This document shows, piece after piece, positions 44,714 to 56,334 of a DNA stretch of 64,000 bases. This DNA is from Adineta vaga (Eukaryota; Rotifera), in contig CP075495.1 of the NCBI GenBank assembly GCA_021613535.1, forward strand, positions 1,364,001 through 1,428,000, read 5' to 3'. Below the pieces are notes generated by a model. That model ran no database searches. It was not told where the DNA came from and saw nothing but the letters and a program-made list of their open reading frames with translations. The position numbers and the translations under genes are program-made. Each line of letters begins with the position of its first letter. The first letter of the stretch is position 1.

Positions 44714-45660
44714 AAAATTGATGTTGACTACCGACATGACTAGTCCATTAACAATAATAATAATAAAATACGAAGTAGATTCGAACGTCTGATTCACCAA
44801 CCTTCAATGTCTGACGGGCGTCCTGACGATAGACCATGTCGTCAAAATGGACTCGCGTCGTCGTCTTATACAAATTAAGTACGAGGAAGACTCCGTCTAA
44901 CTACTAGTCAATTAAAACCAAACTTGATTAGTCCGAAGTGTCGCAAGTAGTACCTGATATCAGTTTGGAACGTCATTTGAGAGTATCGTGACTATAGTCC
45001 TTCTTTCTAACATGTTTTGTCAGACTAATCTGTACTCAAAAAATATAAAGTTGATTGCATTTTATTCACATTCATATCAGAAAGAATAATAGTGTTTTAC
45101 AAGAAGAAAATGTACAAATACAAATAGAAGAAAATTAAGTTTAAAAAATATAGGCTATCGTAGAGCTTTTACTCTATCTACAAAACTTAATAATTATTTT
45201 GATAATTCTATGGAAAAAATATTTGCACTTGAAATAAGTTTCAACTTGTTATCCGAGACAAATTACTGTTTTATTGAAATACGTACTTTTATCAGATGAC
45301 CATTACGGAGAAAAGCTCGTAATTATGTGAATTTTTTCGAATTTATCTTATTAAGTCATATCTAAAGTTCTTTTTATTTTTCGATGGGAATATTTTTACT
45401 TCATCTCAAAAAGTAAAGAACATCAGATAAAATTGTTTTTAACCATATTCTAAAATCACTACGAATATGTAGAAGTAGATATCTTGATGATATGGCTCAA
45501 TGATCTGAACGATGGGTAAGTAACACATAGCATGCATGTTCGAATCTAGCCTTCATCCTTATATAATTTAATCTAGACTAGTCCGGACTAGACCATCCAC
45601 TCATTATAACTAACCTAGGTACTACTAACGACACACTTACTTTTTTATTATAGGCCTATA
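44714..45660. repeat. Transposon-rich spacer with two tRNA-like (SINE-like) sequences
   Basis: On the minus strand, about 44750-44880 reads GACATGGTC..., then GTTCGAATCT (B-box-like), then a (TTA)n-type tail, the layout of a tRNA-derived SINE. On the plus strand, 45488-45562 reads TGGCTCAATGATCTGA (A-box-like) and TGTTCGAATCTAGCC (B-box-like). Neither folds as a good cloverleaf. Short palindromes such as CTAGACTAGTCCGGACTAG (near 45590) also occur. There is no coding signal. Confidence 0.45.
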
Positions 45661-45789
45661 TGGGGTCGGGCATCATGTCTGATATTTGTATGAGCAATGA
45701 CTACCGTCAATGATATAGTCAGGACTGGAAAAAAGACTCGTCTTTTGCTTGTCTGGGCGACTAATGCTTGATGAATGGTTATTTAAAGT

Positions 45790-46480
45790 CTCTTTTTCAT
45801 CGTATTATAATATATGTTCACCATTATCGTGTACATATCAATATGAAGATTGAAACCATCTTTTCGTTAGTATTACAACTATTATAAGTATCTTTGGTGG
45901 ATTATCTTTAGTATTAAAACTTTTATTCATCATTGGACTTGAATTTATTGATAAAATTGATACAGTTTCTTTGAGTTTAATCAAACAAATCTTTATTTGT
46001 CATCATGAAAAACAAATTGTTCGTCGATTACATATTATTTTAGTTAGTGGAATTCTTACTGTATGTTACATGTTTTCTGCTTTTACTCCTCGTATAATAA
46101 CTAATCAGACAAATAAACCTTCATTAGAAATTTATCAAGATCTATCTAAACAATCTTCTGATATATTCGAATGTTCTTGTTCACATCTTTCAATTAAATA
46201 TGAAATATTTTTAAATTTAACAGCTCGTTTTCATGAAATTTGTTCAAATGATTTAATTAGTGATCAATGGATTTCATATTTATATGAGAAGAGAAGTGCT
46301 GATTATCAATATTCTGTGTAGGATTTTTATTATTCAACTGTTGGACAGTTTCAATTACTTTCATCATTTTGTAATTTATCGAATGAAATAGTTGAAGATT
46401 CAATTTTTCAATTTCAAACAAGTGATTTTATTAATAATCAACTTTTATTATTTGAATTCTTGAATATAGGGAGAGATAGA
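45790..46480 (+). pseudogene. Fragment of a lineage-specific membrane protein (N-terminal half), with stops
   Basis: Translated pieces read CSPLSCTYQYED-stop, then ISIFGGLSLVLKLLFIIGLEFI (TM), RRLHIILVSGILTVCYMFSAF (TM), then FECSCSHLSIKYEIFLNL, HEICSNDLISDQWISYL, an in-frame TAG at 46319-46321, and VGQFQLLSSFCNLSNE. The order TM, TM, xCxCS, CSSDF, QFQLLSxFC matches the N-terminal part of the family found C-terminally at 44402-44713. It also has a frameshift before ISIFGG. This is a dead, rearranged copy. Confidence 0.55.
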
Positions 46481-48213
46481 GAACACATGATGAACATATA
46501 ATATGACGTCATACACAACAAAAGAAAACATATGTATATGTATAGACCGAAAAGAATATATAGGATAATTCCTTATGGAATATCATAGGAAATATTCCAT
46601 CACAGCATCAAAATGAATTTCTTTTCAATACAGCAGCCATATATCACGAACATTGTTCTCGAGATGTTTAAGACGATTTCTAGCTACATAATTATTAATT
46701 CCTATAACCACCGCTAAATTTTCTTCAGTATTCGTAATAGGCATAATATGCGTAATAAACGTTATAATAGAAATGATCAAAATAGAAAGCAAGATTTTGA
46801 GTCGATGAGTTCTATCGTCGATTTTTCAATTCTAAAATACAATCGAAACAGAATTCGAAGTACTTTCTCACTTTGTTTCTCGGACAAATGTTTTTTTTAA
46901 TGAAGATACAATACAATATAAACTAGTTTTAGTAGAGAATGCGGGTGAAATCTACGTCGTAATTGATAGCAATGAGGACATGTTTTCATAAAGAAGTTTT
47001 AGTGATAATTCAGGCCAATGGATTCAGTGCTTAATCCAAAGAATATTCGGTGAGATCTGATTGTCGCATTCTTATCGGGAAAATGACTTTTTGTAATAGC
47101 AGATTAATATCCATTGACATTTCCAATAAAGCAGTAATCGAGTTATTTACTTAATTCATCGCTTAAATAAATTTAAGACATTGTTTTCTCGAAATATTTG
47201 ATTAAATTCAAATTTGTCACAAATCCAAATTCTCCATAAATTTGATCTAAAGTATTCTGACAATGATCAGCTTCTCTTGGGATATATTTTCACAAGTGTT
47301 TGAAAAACTTCTTAGAATAAAGAAACAGTTCAAATATAACCAAATCTGTCAATTTATAATTAACGACCACCAATCGACCAAAGAATTGGAATCTCATCAG
47401 TCTATAAAAACAGAATACAAGAAAATGAAAATAGATACCTTTTTAGGAGGAGGTGATTGTTTATGATGTATTTGAGCGTTATGTCTCTTGTATTCTTTTG
47501 AAATTTGCTTTTTCTTTGTTTGATTCTCTGATTATCGTTTTCAATCAAGCCTGTTTTATTTTTATATTATTTCTTTTTCTTTTTTTCATCTACATATCTT
47601 AATTCATACTTTTACAACCGTTTTATTTTTAACAATTGTTATTCTGTTCGATATCGACTGAATAAAGTGATATCTGCATTTTTTTTTCTTCATTTCTACG
47701 ATCTATTTTATCTGTTCTTCGTAACTGCGGATACAACCAAAGCGAAGTCACTGAGATTTTTTAATTTTGTTTCTTGTCTGGTAACGTGACAAGATACATG
47801 CGAATGCAAGCAACATTTTTCTTTCATGTATGTTAAAAATTCTCCGACACTTGTTTGTAACAGAAAAACAACACCATCACAATATTCACAATCAAATTAA
47901 TTTTACGATGATGCGAGCTGCATGACTTACAGTATAAAATATAATGACTAGCGTGCCATATAGATACAGAATGATTCTTGTAATATTATATAATGATACT
48001 TCATAAGGTCAAATATGGTCTGTAATAGCAAATAATATCATTTAACAATACCAATACTATAATGGTATTCTTACATCTCTAATACTAATCAATACTCATA
48101 TGGTGCGACCTTAACTGAATATATGTAGTATATATCGTATTAGTACTGTGGTACAAAAAAACAAGATATATTTTACATTTAATTTTATTAAACAAATCAA
48201 AAGAGAGTTCTAT
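46481..48213. other. Intergenic, about 1.7 kb
   Basis: AT-rich and non-coding. The reading 47263-47466 is unsupported. The stretch 46500-46610 contains short inverted AATTCC/GGAATATT-type sequences, too weak to call an element. Confidence 0.4.
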
Positions 48214-50216
48214 TTATAATAACAATGGAAAAAAACTATAGAATTCTGTAGTATGTACCAACGGTATGAATATTAGTAATTGTTTTATTTTAGCACAATT
48301 GCGTCGTGTTTGTTTTCTGGTAAAATTATTTGTAACAATTCTTAAGTTATTATAAACGACTCTTAGTTTTGTTAGACATGGTACATACGTCTTTGTTTCA
48401 TTTAAAAATTGCTCAATATAATCAATATTTCCACATAGAATGTCAAGATAGGTAAGATGAGGATATTTAGCAATTTCGTATGATTGACTATCAGTAAATT
48501 GACATGATTGTGATTCCCTATTAAAAATACGCAAAGTCATTAGTAATGGAAAAGCTCGAGCAAGTTGAATGAAGAATTCTCGATTGAATGGAATCACATC
48601 TCGTGCCACCAAATATGTAACATAATTAAATCTGATATTTGGAATCATATGACCAATATCTTGAAGATGATCAAATGTAAAGGGAATTGAGAAGACAGAA
48701 CATGTAATTTGTTCACAACTAGAATGATTGATAATACTAACTACATGATGTTGTCCGATATTGGTAAATGTTCGTTGAATATCTTCACTAGATAATTGGT
48801 CTTGTAAACCATCAGTATTGATATAAGTACAAATATAGAAAGTGAACGAATGAAGATGTGGCATATGAACAAGAATTTCATTTTGAAGAAGAGTACCGTC
48901 GACAAATCTATCCTGATCTTTTATACGAAGATATAAAGTTAATTTTTCCAAATTTGACATACGACGAAAAAGAGGTAGAAGATTAGTATCATATAGATTA
49001 ATTCGAAAATCACATTTTAAAGAGAAACATGTCATATGAGGTAAATTATCCTAAAAATAAAAATAAATATCCCTTGATCAAGATAAAAAAACATTAGTCA
49101 ATTAGTTCTAAGCAGACAAACAAAATTTCGAAAATTGCATATGACCGAGCTAGTTAAGCGTGTGAGGGTAGGAATGAGCATGTTGTGGATTTGAAATGAT
49201 GTATTCTGTTTTGAACTCTTCGTTCACATTTTCATGTGCATCTTTTGTGAAACAGGAAACTAATTTTATGACGATTTTTCTACTCTCATCAAGTCCTACT
49301 AATTACCAGATTATGACCTCTAATGTTATAAATAAATCAAAAGTGTACCGAATAAGTAGTCAATTTCATTTCATAATCAAATACATTTGTTACAACTCAC
49401 CGTTTTGTGAATGATCGATAACGAGCTGTCTATGTAACCTATTCGAACATTAAGTGTAATCAATTGTTTGAGTCTACCATCAAGTAAATAAAGACAATCG
49501 TCTAAACTGCACACATCGATAGATAAATAAGTAAGAATCGAAGAGTGGAAAGTATTCGGTGGTAAATAAACAAGTGACAAGTACGGATTTGACATCTTGA
49601 CTGATCCAATAATATTCAAATGTTTCAAGTTTTTAAAGAACTTCAAAATACGTTCATATACATCTACAGTATAATTGTTCGATGGTTCTGTCAGCTTGTC
49701 TGTGTCATGATTTACAAGAATAAGATGTGTAATTTGTTCTTGAAAGATATGTCGAAGAGGTGATCCATCTAAATAAAACAATAATATACTTCGTTTAGAC
49801 TGTTTTCATTTAATATCAGTCTTGTTTTTGTTATTCCACTTACTTGTAAGATAAGGTAAAACGAATTCTTGTTTGAAATTGCAAAGTTTTAGTTTGGTCA
49901 GATTTGGATAGTCGCTAGCAAAAAGAACACATTCCATCAAATCTGGTTTCAGAATAAAATATTTGACATTCTCATGAATTTTTGGTAATATATCGATGCA
50001 AAAATATTTGAGTTTGAAGCGATCAATTGAAGACATAGGATCGAACGATACAAAATCAAGGATGTTACTGAAGATTTTTTCTTTTGCTAGAATGTCAAGT
50101 CGTTCATCGTTAATATTCAATAACGAATAAAGAACATCAGTATTGCTGAGTTTTTTCAAAATGATAAGTAGTAACTCGTCGGGTAGATCCAGAAGACAAA
50201 CACCAAATTGATTCAT
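48214..50216 (-). CDS. F-box/LRR-like protein
   Basis: Exons 49844-50216, 49401-49768 and 48214-49050 (introns 75 and 350 bp, phases 1 and 0); 525 aa. The F-box is in residues 8-50 (LLDLPDELLLIILKKLSNTDVLYSLL). LRR-like segments follow: LTKLKLCNF, LKHLNIIGSV, LTYLSIDVCSLDDCLYLL, LITLNVRI, LEKLTLYLRI, LHSFTFYICTY and LTYLDILCGNIDYI. The length and the FTFD-L segment followed by phrases of the form FPLLMTLRI match the bdelloid family members I recall. The frame is intact and donors and acceptors are canonical. The 350-bp second intron is long for this window. Confidence 0.85.
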
Positions 50217-51339
50217 ATTTTATTTTGACTTGAATAGATGAATTCAGTAAGAAAAGTATGATGTCGATGTATCATTGATTAGAGTAATATTCGGCGAATA
50301 ATATTTCCTTTCGTTCAATTTCTCATATTCAAATAAATATAGTCGTGTCGTCACCTTTGTGATCGTCGCCTATATGAAAACGAATGAAGACATTTCATGA
50401 AGAAAAAGAAAGAAAATGTTTCATTGCATAATTGTACAAGGTCAAAGGCTCCAAACAGACTAGACTAAAACAAAAAGAATTAAGCAACGTGATTGACATA
50501 TTAACACTCAAATTATTTTCATGAGATGAGTTATTGATTAATTCAGTTTCAATTCGTCTAGTCTGTTTGAAGCCAACGCGAGATGAATGAGCCAACTAAC
50601 ATCAAATAAAAACACAATAATGTACTTGAGGACAGCCCATGTCATCCCATTTAATCTAAAGTCCTTCTTAACACCCACTGTTGATGGATGAGAGATAAAT
50701 TTTCTGATGGAGTTCGATTTTTGAATCTTAATCTCATTTCCGAGAAACCTGACATTTAATGAGACCAATATTGCCATCAGTATTGTTTATCCAAACGATT
50801 ACGCAAAACAAGATTAAAATGGAATAATGCTTCTATCGTCTGTAGAATCTTCAATCTATCAAAAAAAAAATTTTTCAGTATTGAGAATCGAGTATCTTTC
50901 CACTATGTAAACGATAGGGATCTGATGTATTTTAGAATTTTTCTACTATGTGATAGTGAGTGACAATGGAAATGTCTCTGTTGATAAGCAGGCGTGGTTT
51001 GCTTACCTAAATAGCCACTGTATGACAAGTATTACGTACAAGACCAATGAATGAAATAGTATAACTCTAAAGAGTTTTGATAATAAGCACACTACCTGGA
51101 TAACAGATTCGACTATATTCATCGATCGACTGTCGATCAGGATACGATGCAGTTCGTTTAAGTATTCTTGGAGTTTTGAAAATCGCAGTTACCGTTGAAC
51201 CGCCTCAACTTGTAGAACATGCCGAATCGCTACATGCAGTTCGTTGACACACATTATAGCTGCAGTAACAATACTGGAAAGAATTACTGCTGCAATTTTT
51301 ACATTTAATCGCTCTTTTTTTAAATTAATCTTTCGTTCA
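50217..51339. other. Intergenic, includes a small inverted repeat
   Basis: This is the upstream region of the F-box gene, then AT-rich sequence. Two overlapping minus readings (50395-50595 and 50538-50777) have no domain. They span an inverted repeat reported separately (50447-50574). Nothing else is seen. Confidence 0.4.
50447..50574. repeat. Short element with 19-bp inverted repeats
   Basis: Left arm 50447-50465 and right arm 50556-50574 are inverted copies matching at 18 of 19 positions (core CAAACAGACTAGAC). About 90 bp lie between them. The size and structure fit a MITE or a fold-back sequence. No target duplication is evident. Confidence 0.5.
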
Positions 51340-51960
51340 TTTTCAGTTGTCTATTTGCTTGGATAAGATTGATATAAATGAGATACACATCTGTCTTCTT
51401 CATCTGATCGTCGTTTACGAGATCCGAATGTGCAAGCTGGCTATCGACAACGCACACCATCACCTACGTTACCGTCTGTAAAAGGCATCGTGATTTGAGT
51501 TGTTCTATTGACAACTAAATATTGTGAAGAAACTACAGTTCCAACAGGTGCTGTGTTTATAAAATCATTTGGTCGCATTAAAAGATCAATGAAAGTGTCA
51601 ACTATGCCCATTGAAGATTACTTTTAAAAGAATTATTTAATACTACTCAGGTGGATCTATCATTGTCAAGATAAAAATGAGCAGCTGCACTTGAATCTTA
51701 TGTTATAGATCGTTGACTTGTCGTTTTTGTTCATGATGAACTGACTAGTTTTGTTGAATAACCACCATCAGTTGAATAATCAATGATGCACGTTAAATTA
51801 ATATTTCGAGTGGTTCGACGACTAGTCGAAATAGGTATATTATTACTACACGTTATGGTTAGATAAGTCCATGAATACGGTTGAATGATGCTTATTGGCA
51901 CTGATCTTGAACTGCTGTAAAATTTGACCGGTTCTTATCGAATGGTTTCACCAATGCAAT
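51340..51960 (-). pseudogene. Relic of a bdelloid surface/secreted protein gene
   Basis: Minus-strand translation gives VPISIIQPYSWTYLTITC, then STSRRTTRNINLTCIIDYSTDGGYST, then many stops with AAAHFYLDN, LNNSFKSNLQWA and VNVGDGVRCR still readable. I recall this order (WxYLTxTC, PxRxTxxVNLTC, CxTDGGYS, AHFY, GDDVRCRW) from a repeated bdelloid protein family of unknown function. At least seven stops or shifts in 600 bp show it is dead. There is no database support, so the family link is from memory. Confidence 0.45.
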
Positions 51961-52413
51961 GTGTATTTTCACTAACCATATACTAAACGAATAAAGAAGA
52001 AGTTAACCAATCATTTTCTACTCATTTTTTCCAACAAACGAAAATCAAAAATAGATTAAAAATTTTGTTATTTCAATGGTTGTGATTAGTGAACTGTATC
52101 CAATTCGGCAGGAGAACTGCACTATCTCATCATTTCGCATCTATATATATTCTTCGACTATGTACGTTGAAATGTTCCAACTTTAAAAGATTAAAACTCG
52201 CTTCATTTTGCTCGTATAGACTTAAAGAACTAATTAATAGCTATAAGATCAAAACCAAATAATGTATTCCTATCAGAAATGATCAGACAGGATATACAAA
52301 TAAATCCGACATTCGTTTAGAACTTCTACCAAAAATAGTCACAATAAAATAAGTCAAATCAATACCGGACGATTATTCCAGAATCAATTAAAACAATATC
52401 TAAACACTAAATC

Positions 52414-52629
52414 AAGAGGGAAACAGCGAACTTAAAGTCTAAAACTACAATCAAGTACAAAAGTAATTCAAAATACTGCAAAGTAGCTTGAAGTTGGACA
52501 AAGTATTTAGAAAGTACTTCGAATTACGTCTAGATGCTGGAAAAATATTTTAAATTACGCACAAATACTTTGAAGTATTTCAAAGTAGCATAAGGTAACT
52601 TCAAATCCAAAAGTCCTCTGTTTCCTTCT
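52414..52629. repeat. MITE-like element with AAGTACTT-rich interior
   Basis: Imperfect terminal inverted repeats: AGAGGGAAACAGCGAACTT at the left, and the complement of AAGTCCTCTGTTTCCTTCT at the right. The interior is made of degenerate, palindromic units around CAAAGTACTT / TTTGAAGTA. This is the same style as the GTTACT-rich element at 44263, but with a different sequence. Confidence 0.45.
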
Positions 52630-53411
52630 TACATTAAATACATATCATTTTGTTATATGTTATGTTGACTGTTAGTTGTAAGAGGATTTAGGTTGTTTAA
52701 TCACTTAGTTGTTTCTAAGAGAAAGAAAGCGGAAGATTTCTAATTATTTCCACATTCTCTGTTTTCATTCATGCGTTCGAAGAAACTATAAATATAAGAA
52801 ATCATACTAACTATCTATAGCAATAAAAGTCTCATCACCAATAATATGAAGAGATATTAAATAGTGATTACGTCATAGAAATCCGACTTGTTTCTTCTGA
52901 CAAGACATGCTTACTCGTGTGACTACACTGATACATACGTATCAAATATAACTTCTGTTATATTCGGTATTGTTTTAACATGATTACTTCTATATTTTGA
53001 CAAAACTCGGAAAAAATCATTTTAACAAAATGTTACTGAAACTATACTTAGAAAACAATGCATTTCAATTTTTTTAATTAGATTGAATATCATTGTCGAT
53101 GCTCTTCCTTGTAGAATGAAGTTTAGTATTCAATAATTGTTACTCTTTACTGTATACATTGAATGAAATGTTTTAGTTAAGTATAGTGAACATGATAAGA
53201 TATGAGGAAAGAAAGAATTTTCCGACTAATTTCGATTTCCAATTGAATTCATATTGACATAACTTTTTATACGATATTGTTATTTGATATATTTTGAATT
53301 GTTTACATCGATTTGATAGAGTAAATAAAAAACGATTGGGAAATCTTCATCTGGATTTTTTTCTTCTATACACATACGTAGAGAAAAATCTATGTAAAAT
53401 TTTCTGAACCG

Positions 53412-53491
53412 TTTTCCCGTGAATACAAATATCATCATTCGATGCAGAATTAAATTCTACATCGAATGAACTAGTTTGTGTAGACGGGAAT
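53412..53491. repeat. Fold-back (hairpin) repeat of about 80 bp
   Basis: The centre TTCGATGCAGAATT / AATTCTACATCGAA pairs at 13 of 14 positions. Pairing continues imperfectly outward to TTCCCGT on both sides, making arms of about 39 bp with almost no loop. It could be a MITE remnant. Confidence 0.5.
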
Positions 53492-54269
53492 TCATTTTTA
53501 CAAAAATTTTCAGCTAAATTTTGGTTTTTGGTGCTAGCTTTGTAGTGCTAGCTTCACAATGATTCATATACTCTATAATTTTGGTCAAATGTATATCTTT
53601 TCTGCTAGAAGAGAAAGTTTTTATCTGAAAACATCAAGTATTAAAAAATAAAGAAAAAGAATTCATTCAGTTTTTTGTGTGGACTCAATAGTTATTTGTC
53701 TAATTATGATAATGGATAATATCGGTTTACAATCGATTATTTTTAAATTTTCAAGCTCGTCTTTCGAATGACGCTTGAAAATGTCTACATTTTTATCTTG
53801 ATTATGATGCAACACTCATTTGAATTCTTATTGTTTGGATACTGTGAAATTGTTCAAAGGTTATAGATGACTATTATATGAATTCGATATTTTTTGCAAA
53901 TATATTTAGAACATTTCAATCAAAAATTGATCAAATCAATTCAGACAAAGTTTATCATTAATTATGCCAGTTCTTTTCGACTAATGCCAAATATTATTTG
54001 TTAATTCATGTCAAAAATAAAATAATCCTATCTTTGTTGAAATACCAATATATTATATGAAAGAAAATTTCCATTTAATGTAAATATGACAATTATATAC
54101 TTCCTCAATATATTCATAGTCAAAAAATCAGTGATCAATATGTCATTGGTTCAATGAAAGAGGTGTGATAATATATGCGTCGATGATATATTTTAGAAGA
54201 ATGTGCATGGCAATCGATGGATTTAGAACGGCGGTTAACATCGATTTCTCAAACAAAACAAAATCGACC

Positions 54270-54800
54270 TATTAGACAAGTAACGCGGCAAAATTGCCGC
54301 TGACCCTCTACTGAAAGGATATAATAATTTCCCTTTTGTCACTTGGACTAAGAGCAGGATTGTTCCAATTCGTAAGTCCAATCACTTAATAATTTGTTCA
54401 GCAGTCTTTTATTTATATTCATCTTGGTTACTATAACCCTCTCAAACTAATCCATTCTTACCGGATCAGTTCCTAATCGAGGATATTGCAACTTTATATA
54501 ACAGTATGATGTTTATTAGTGACTTTATTATTCCTTTTATTTTCAGACATCGATAATCGGTTGAGTCCGTTCCTAAAGAGCTATCAATTACATCCCTTCG
54601 GAAATCCATTCAAGATACCTGAGACTCTTTCAAATATCGTCTTTGAAGTAACTGTAGAAATAAACGTCCAGCCGCTTATCGGCCTCCCTCTGGCCGACCA
54701 CTCGTGCCTAGCCGCTTCTATTGAAATCTCCACTGTACACTCCATTCTACATTTTCTTCAGAAACGAATAAATGAGTTAACTTTATTCTATGCCCAAAAC
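54270..54800. repeat. Dispersed repeat, copy 1 (second copy 61466-61870)
   Basis: The left part (ACAAGTAACGC..., then CGCTGACCCTCTACTGAAAGG at about 54278-54320) and the right part (CGTCCAGCCGCTTATCGGCCTC... to GCCTAGCCG, about 54665-54715) both recur at 61466-61512 and 61748-61806 in the same order, with a diverged middle. A 95-codon reading at 54519-54806 crosses this repeat and is not believed. Confidence 0.5.
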
Positions 54801-55050
54801 CTATGACAATCTTTTATACGTGATCCCATACCTGATGGATCACTCTAGGTAATTCTAAAAAAATATACGTAAACGTTCCTATTCAGCATAGAAGGGTAAA
54901 AGACTCACACATCACTGGAATGAATTAGAAAATGCTAGCTCTAGAGTGCCATTTCTAACGTCTCAGAATCATTCGTCAAATTCTAACAGAATAGCTGATT
55001 TTCTCGTATGCTAAATATCAGAAAAGAGAGGAGAAAATGATTAATAAAAA

Positions 55051-55315
55051 ACTAACCTGAAATTCAGATTCCTCAACTTCGATTACCCTTTGGTCAAACT
55101 TTACTGAGAAATATGATAATGAGTCACTAATTAGTTCATTAGCAATTAGTAGTTAAGTAAAACTAACTTCAGATTCGGATTCCTCATCATCAATTACCCT
55201 TCGGTCAAACTTTACAGAAAAATATGATAATGAATCATTAATTAGCTAATTAGCAATTAAGTAAAACTAACCTCAGATTCGGATTCCTCAACCTCAATTA
55301 CCCTTTGGTCAAACC
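55051..55315. repeat. Tandem repeat, about 2.5 units of 104-111 bp
   Basis: Units start at ACTAAC 55051, 55162 and 55266. Each has a core close to TCAGATTCGGATTCCTCAAC, then ATTACCCTTTGGTCAAAC, then a tail ATATGATAATGAGTCA...AATTAG. The core also appears singly at about 60357, 60515, 62590 and 62705, so this is a local tandem expansion of a dispersed family. Confidence 0.7.
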
Positions 55316-56334
55316 TTAAAACAAAAAATGATTGAAAGTTTTAATCAACCAATCAGAGTGAGTGAACACACGAACACACACATCAACTCGTTTTCTCAGT
55401 AACATCTGCTCGAGGCATAACCCTCCTTTCAGTGGAGGGAACAAAGAAATTGTTATGGATATACATTCAACAACTCAATGTTCATTATCATGTGTAGTTA
55501 TTTGAATGCACTGCATGAAAAACTTCAAGAGATCTAGTATAGTCGGTTTCATTGTTTTTACAAATGCATCTCGCCGCATTTGTTAGTTGAGCCTGAAACG
55601 GAAACTTTTCTCTAGGAAGTTTCTATTTATGTTGAAAGATGTATGAATACAAAACATCTTTCTATCATTAGACATCCAAGGTCACATCTAAGAAGCAACT
55701 GAATGAAGTTGTGAAACTCGTCCTCCACTTTATCTTGATGTCAACCCCAACTCTCTAGAGTTCCAAACACAGTAAAGATTTACAACGCCCTAAGGCATTA
55801 AACTCAACCTTATTACGAGAAATATTCAAAATAAAGTCCACAAGTATATTGTGCAACTTTTCAAGTACAACATAATGTTTAAGAAAACTTTTCCCAATAG
55901 TTTCCAAAAGATCAACGATGGGAATGAGTGCAGCAGACACATTAAAAGACTCATACGATGCGCCGACGGTTGTCCTTCTTCTTGTTCACACCCATCACAT
56001 TGTTCAAAATTTTTGATGAGATATTCTCTTACGAATCGAAAATTTCAGCAGATACGATATGATACCCATCAAACTTCTCGCAAAACTGATAAACAATAGT
56101 GCATTTCAAACACACGACTTCGCTTTCACGCAAATACACAAATAAAAAAACTTACATAAAAACCATTTCCCACAGTCGGATATAAAGAGTTTGCAACAAA
56201 ATGCACTATCACACGTTTATTACGACTTCGAAACACAATGTGCTTTTATTTTTCCACCCACGAGTTTGCCCTAAAAAACATTCTCCAGAAAAAAGCGCTA
56301 CAAAACAATGTTCCTTGAGCGCAAACTACAATTT
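55316..56334. other. Non-coding
   Basis: It contains one copy of the CCTTTCAGTGGAGGG hairpin (about 55428-55441) that ends the repeat family. A 61-codon minus reading (55755-55940) has no known homology. Decayed LRR-gene sequence may extend into the right end. Confidence 0.4.

Larger units (their letters stand above)
51961..54269. other. Non-coding, AT-rich, with fold-back repeats
   Basis: No gene is seen. It contains two inverted-repeat elements listed separately (52414-52629 and 53412-53491) and a direct duplication of GTGCTAGCTT near 53528-53560. Confidence 0.4.

Noticed and set aside
45488-45562. Functional tRNA gene
   Set aside because: A- and B-box-like strings are present, but acceptor and T stems do not pair well and no clear terminator follows.
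50395-50777. Two overlapping small minus-strand genes
   Set aside because: They span an inverted repeat, have no domain, and overlap in different frames.
54519-54806. 95-aa plus-strand protein
   Set aside because: It crosses a dispersed repeat whose other copy (61.5-61.9 kb) is not open.
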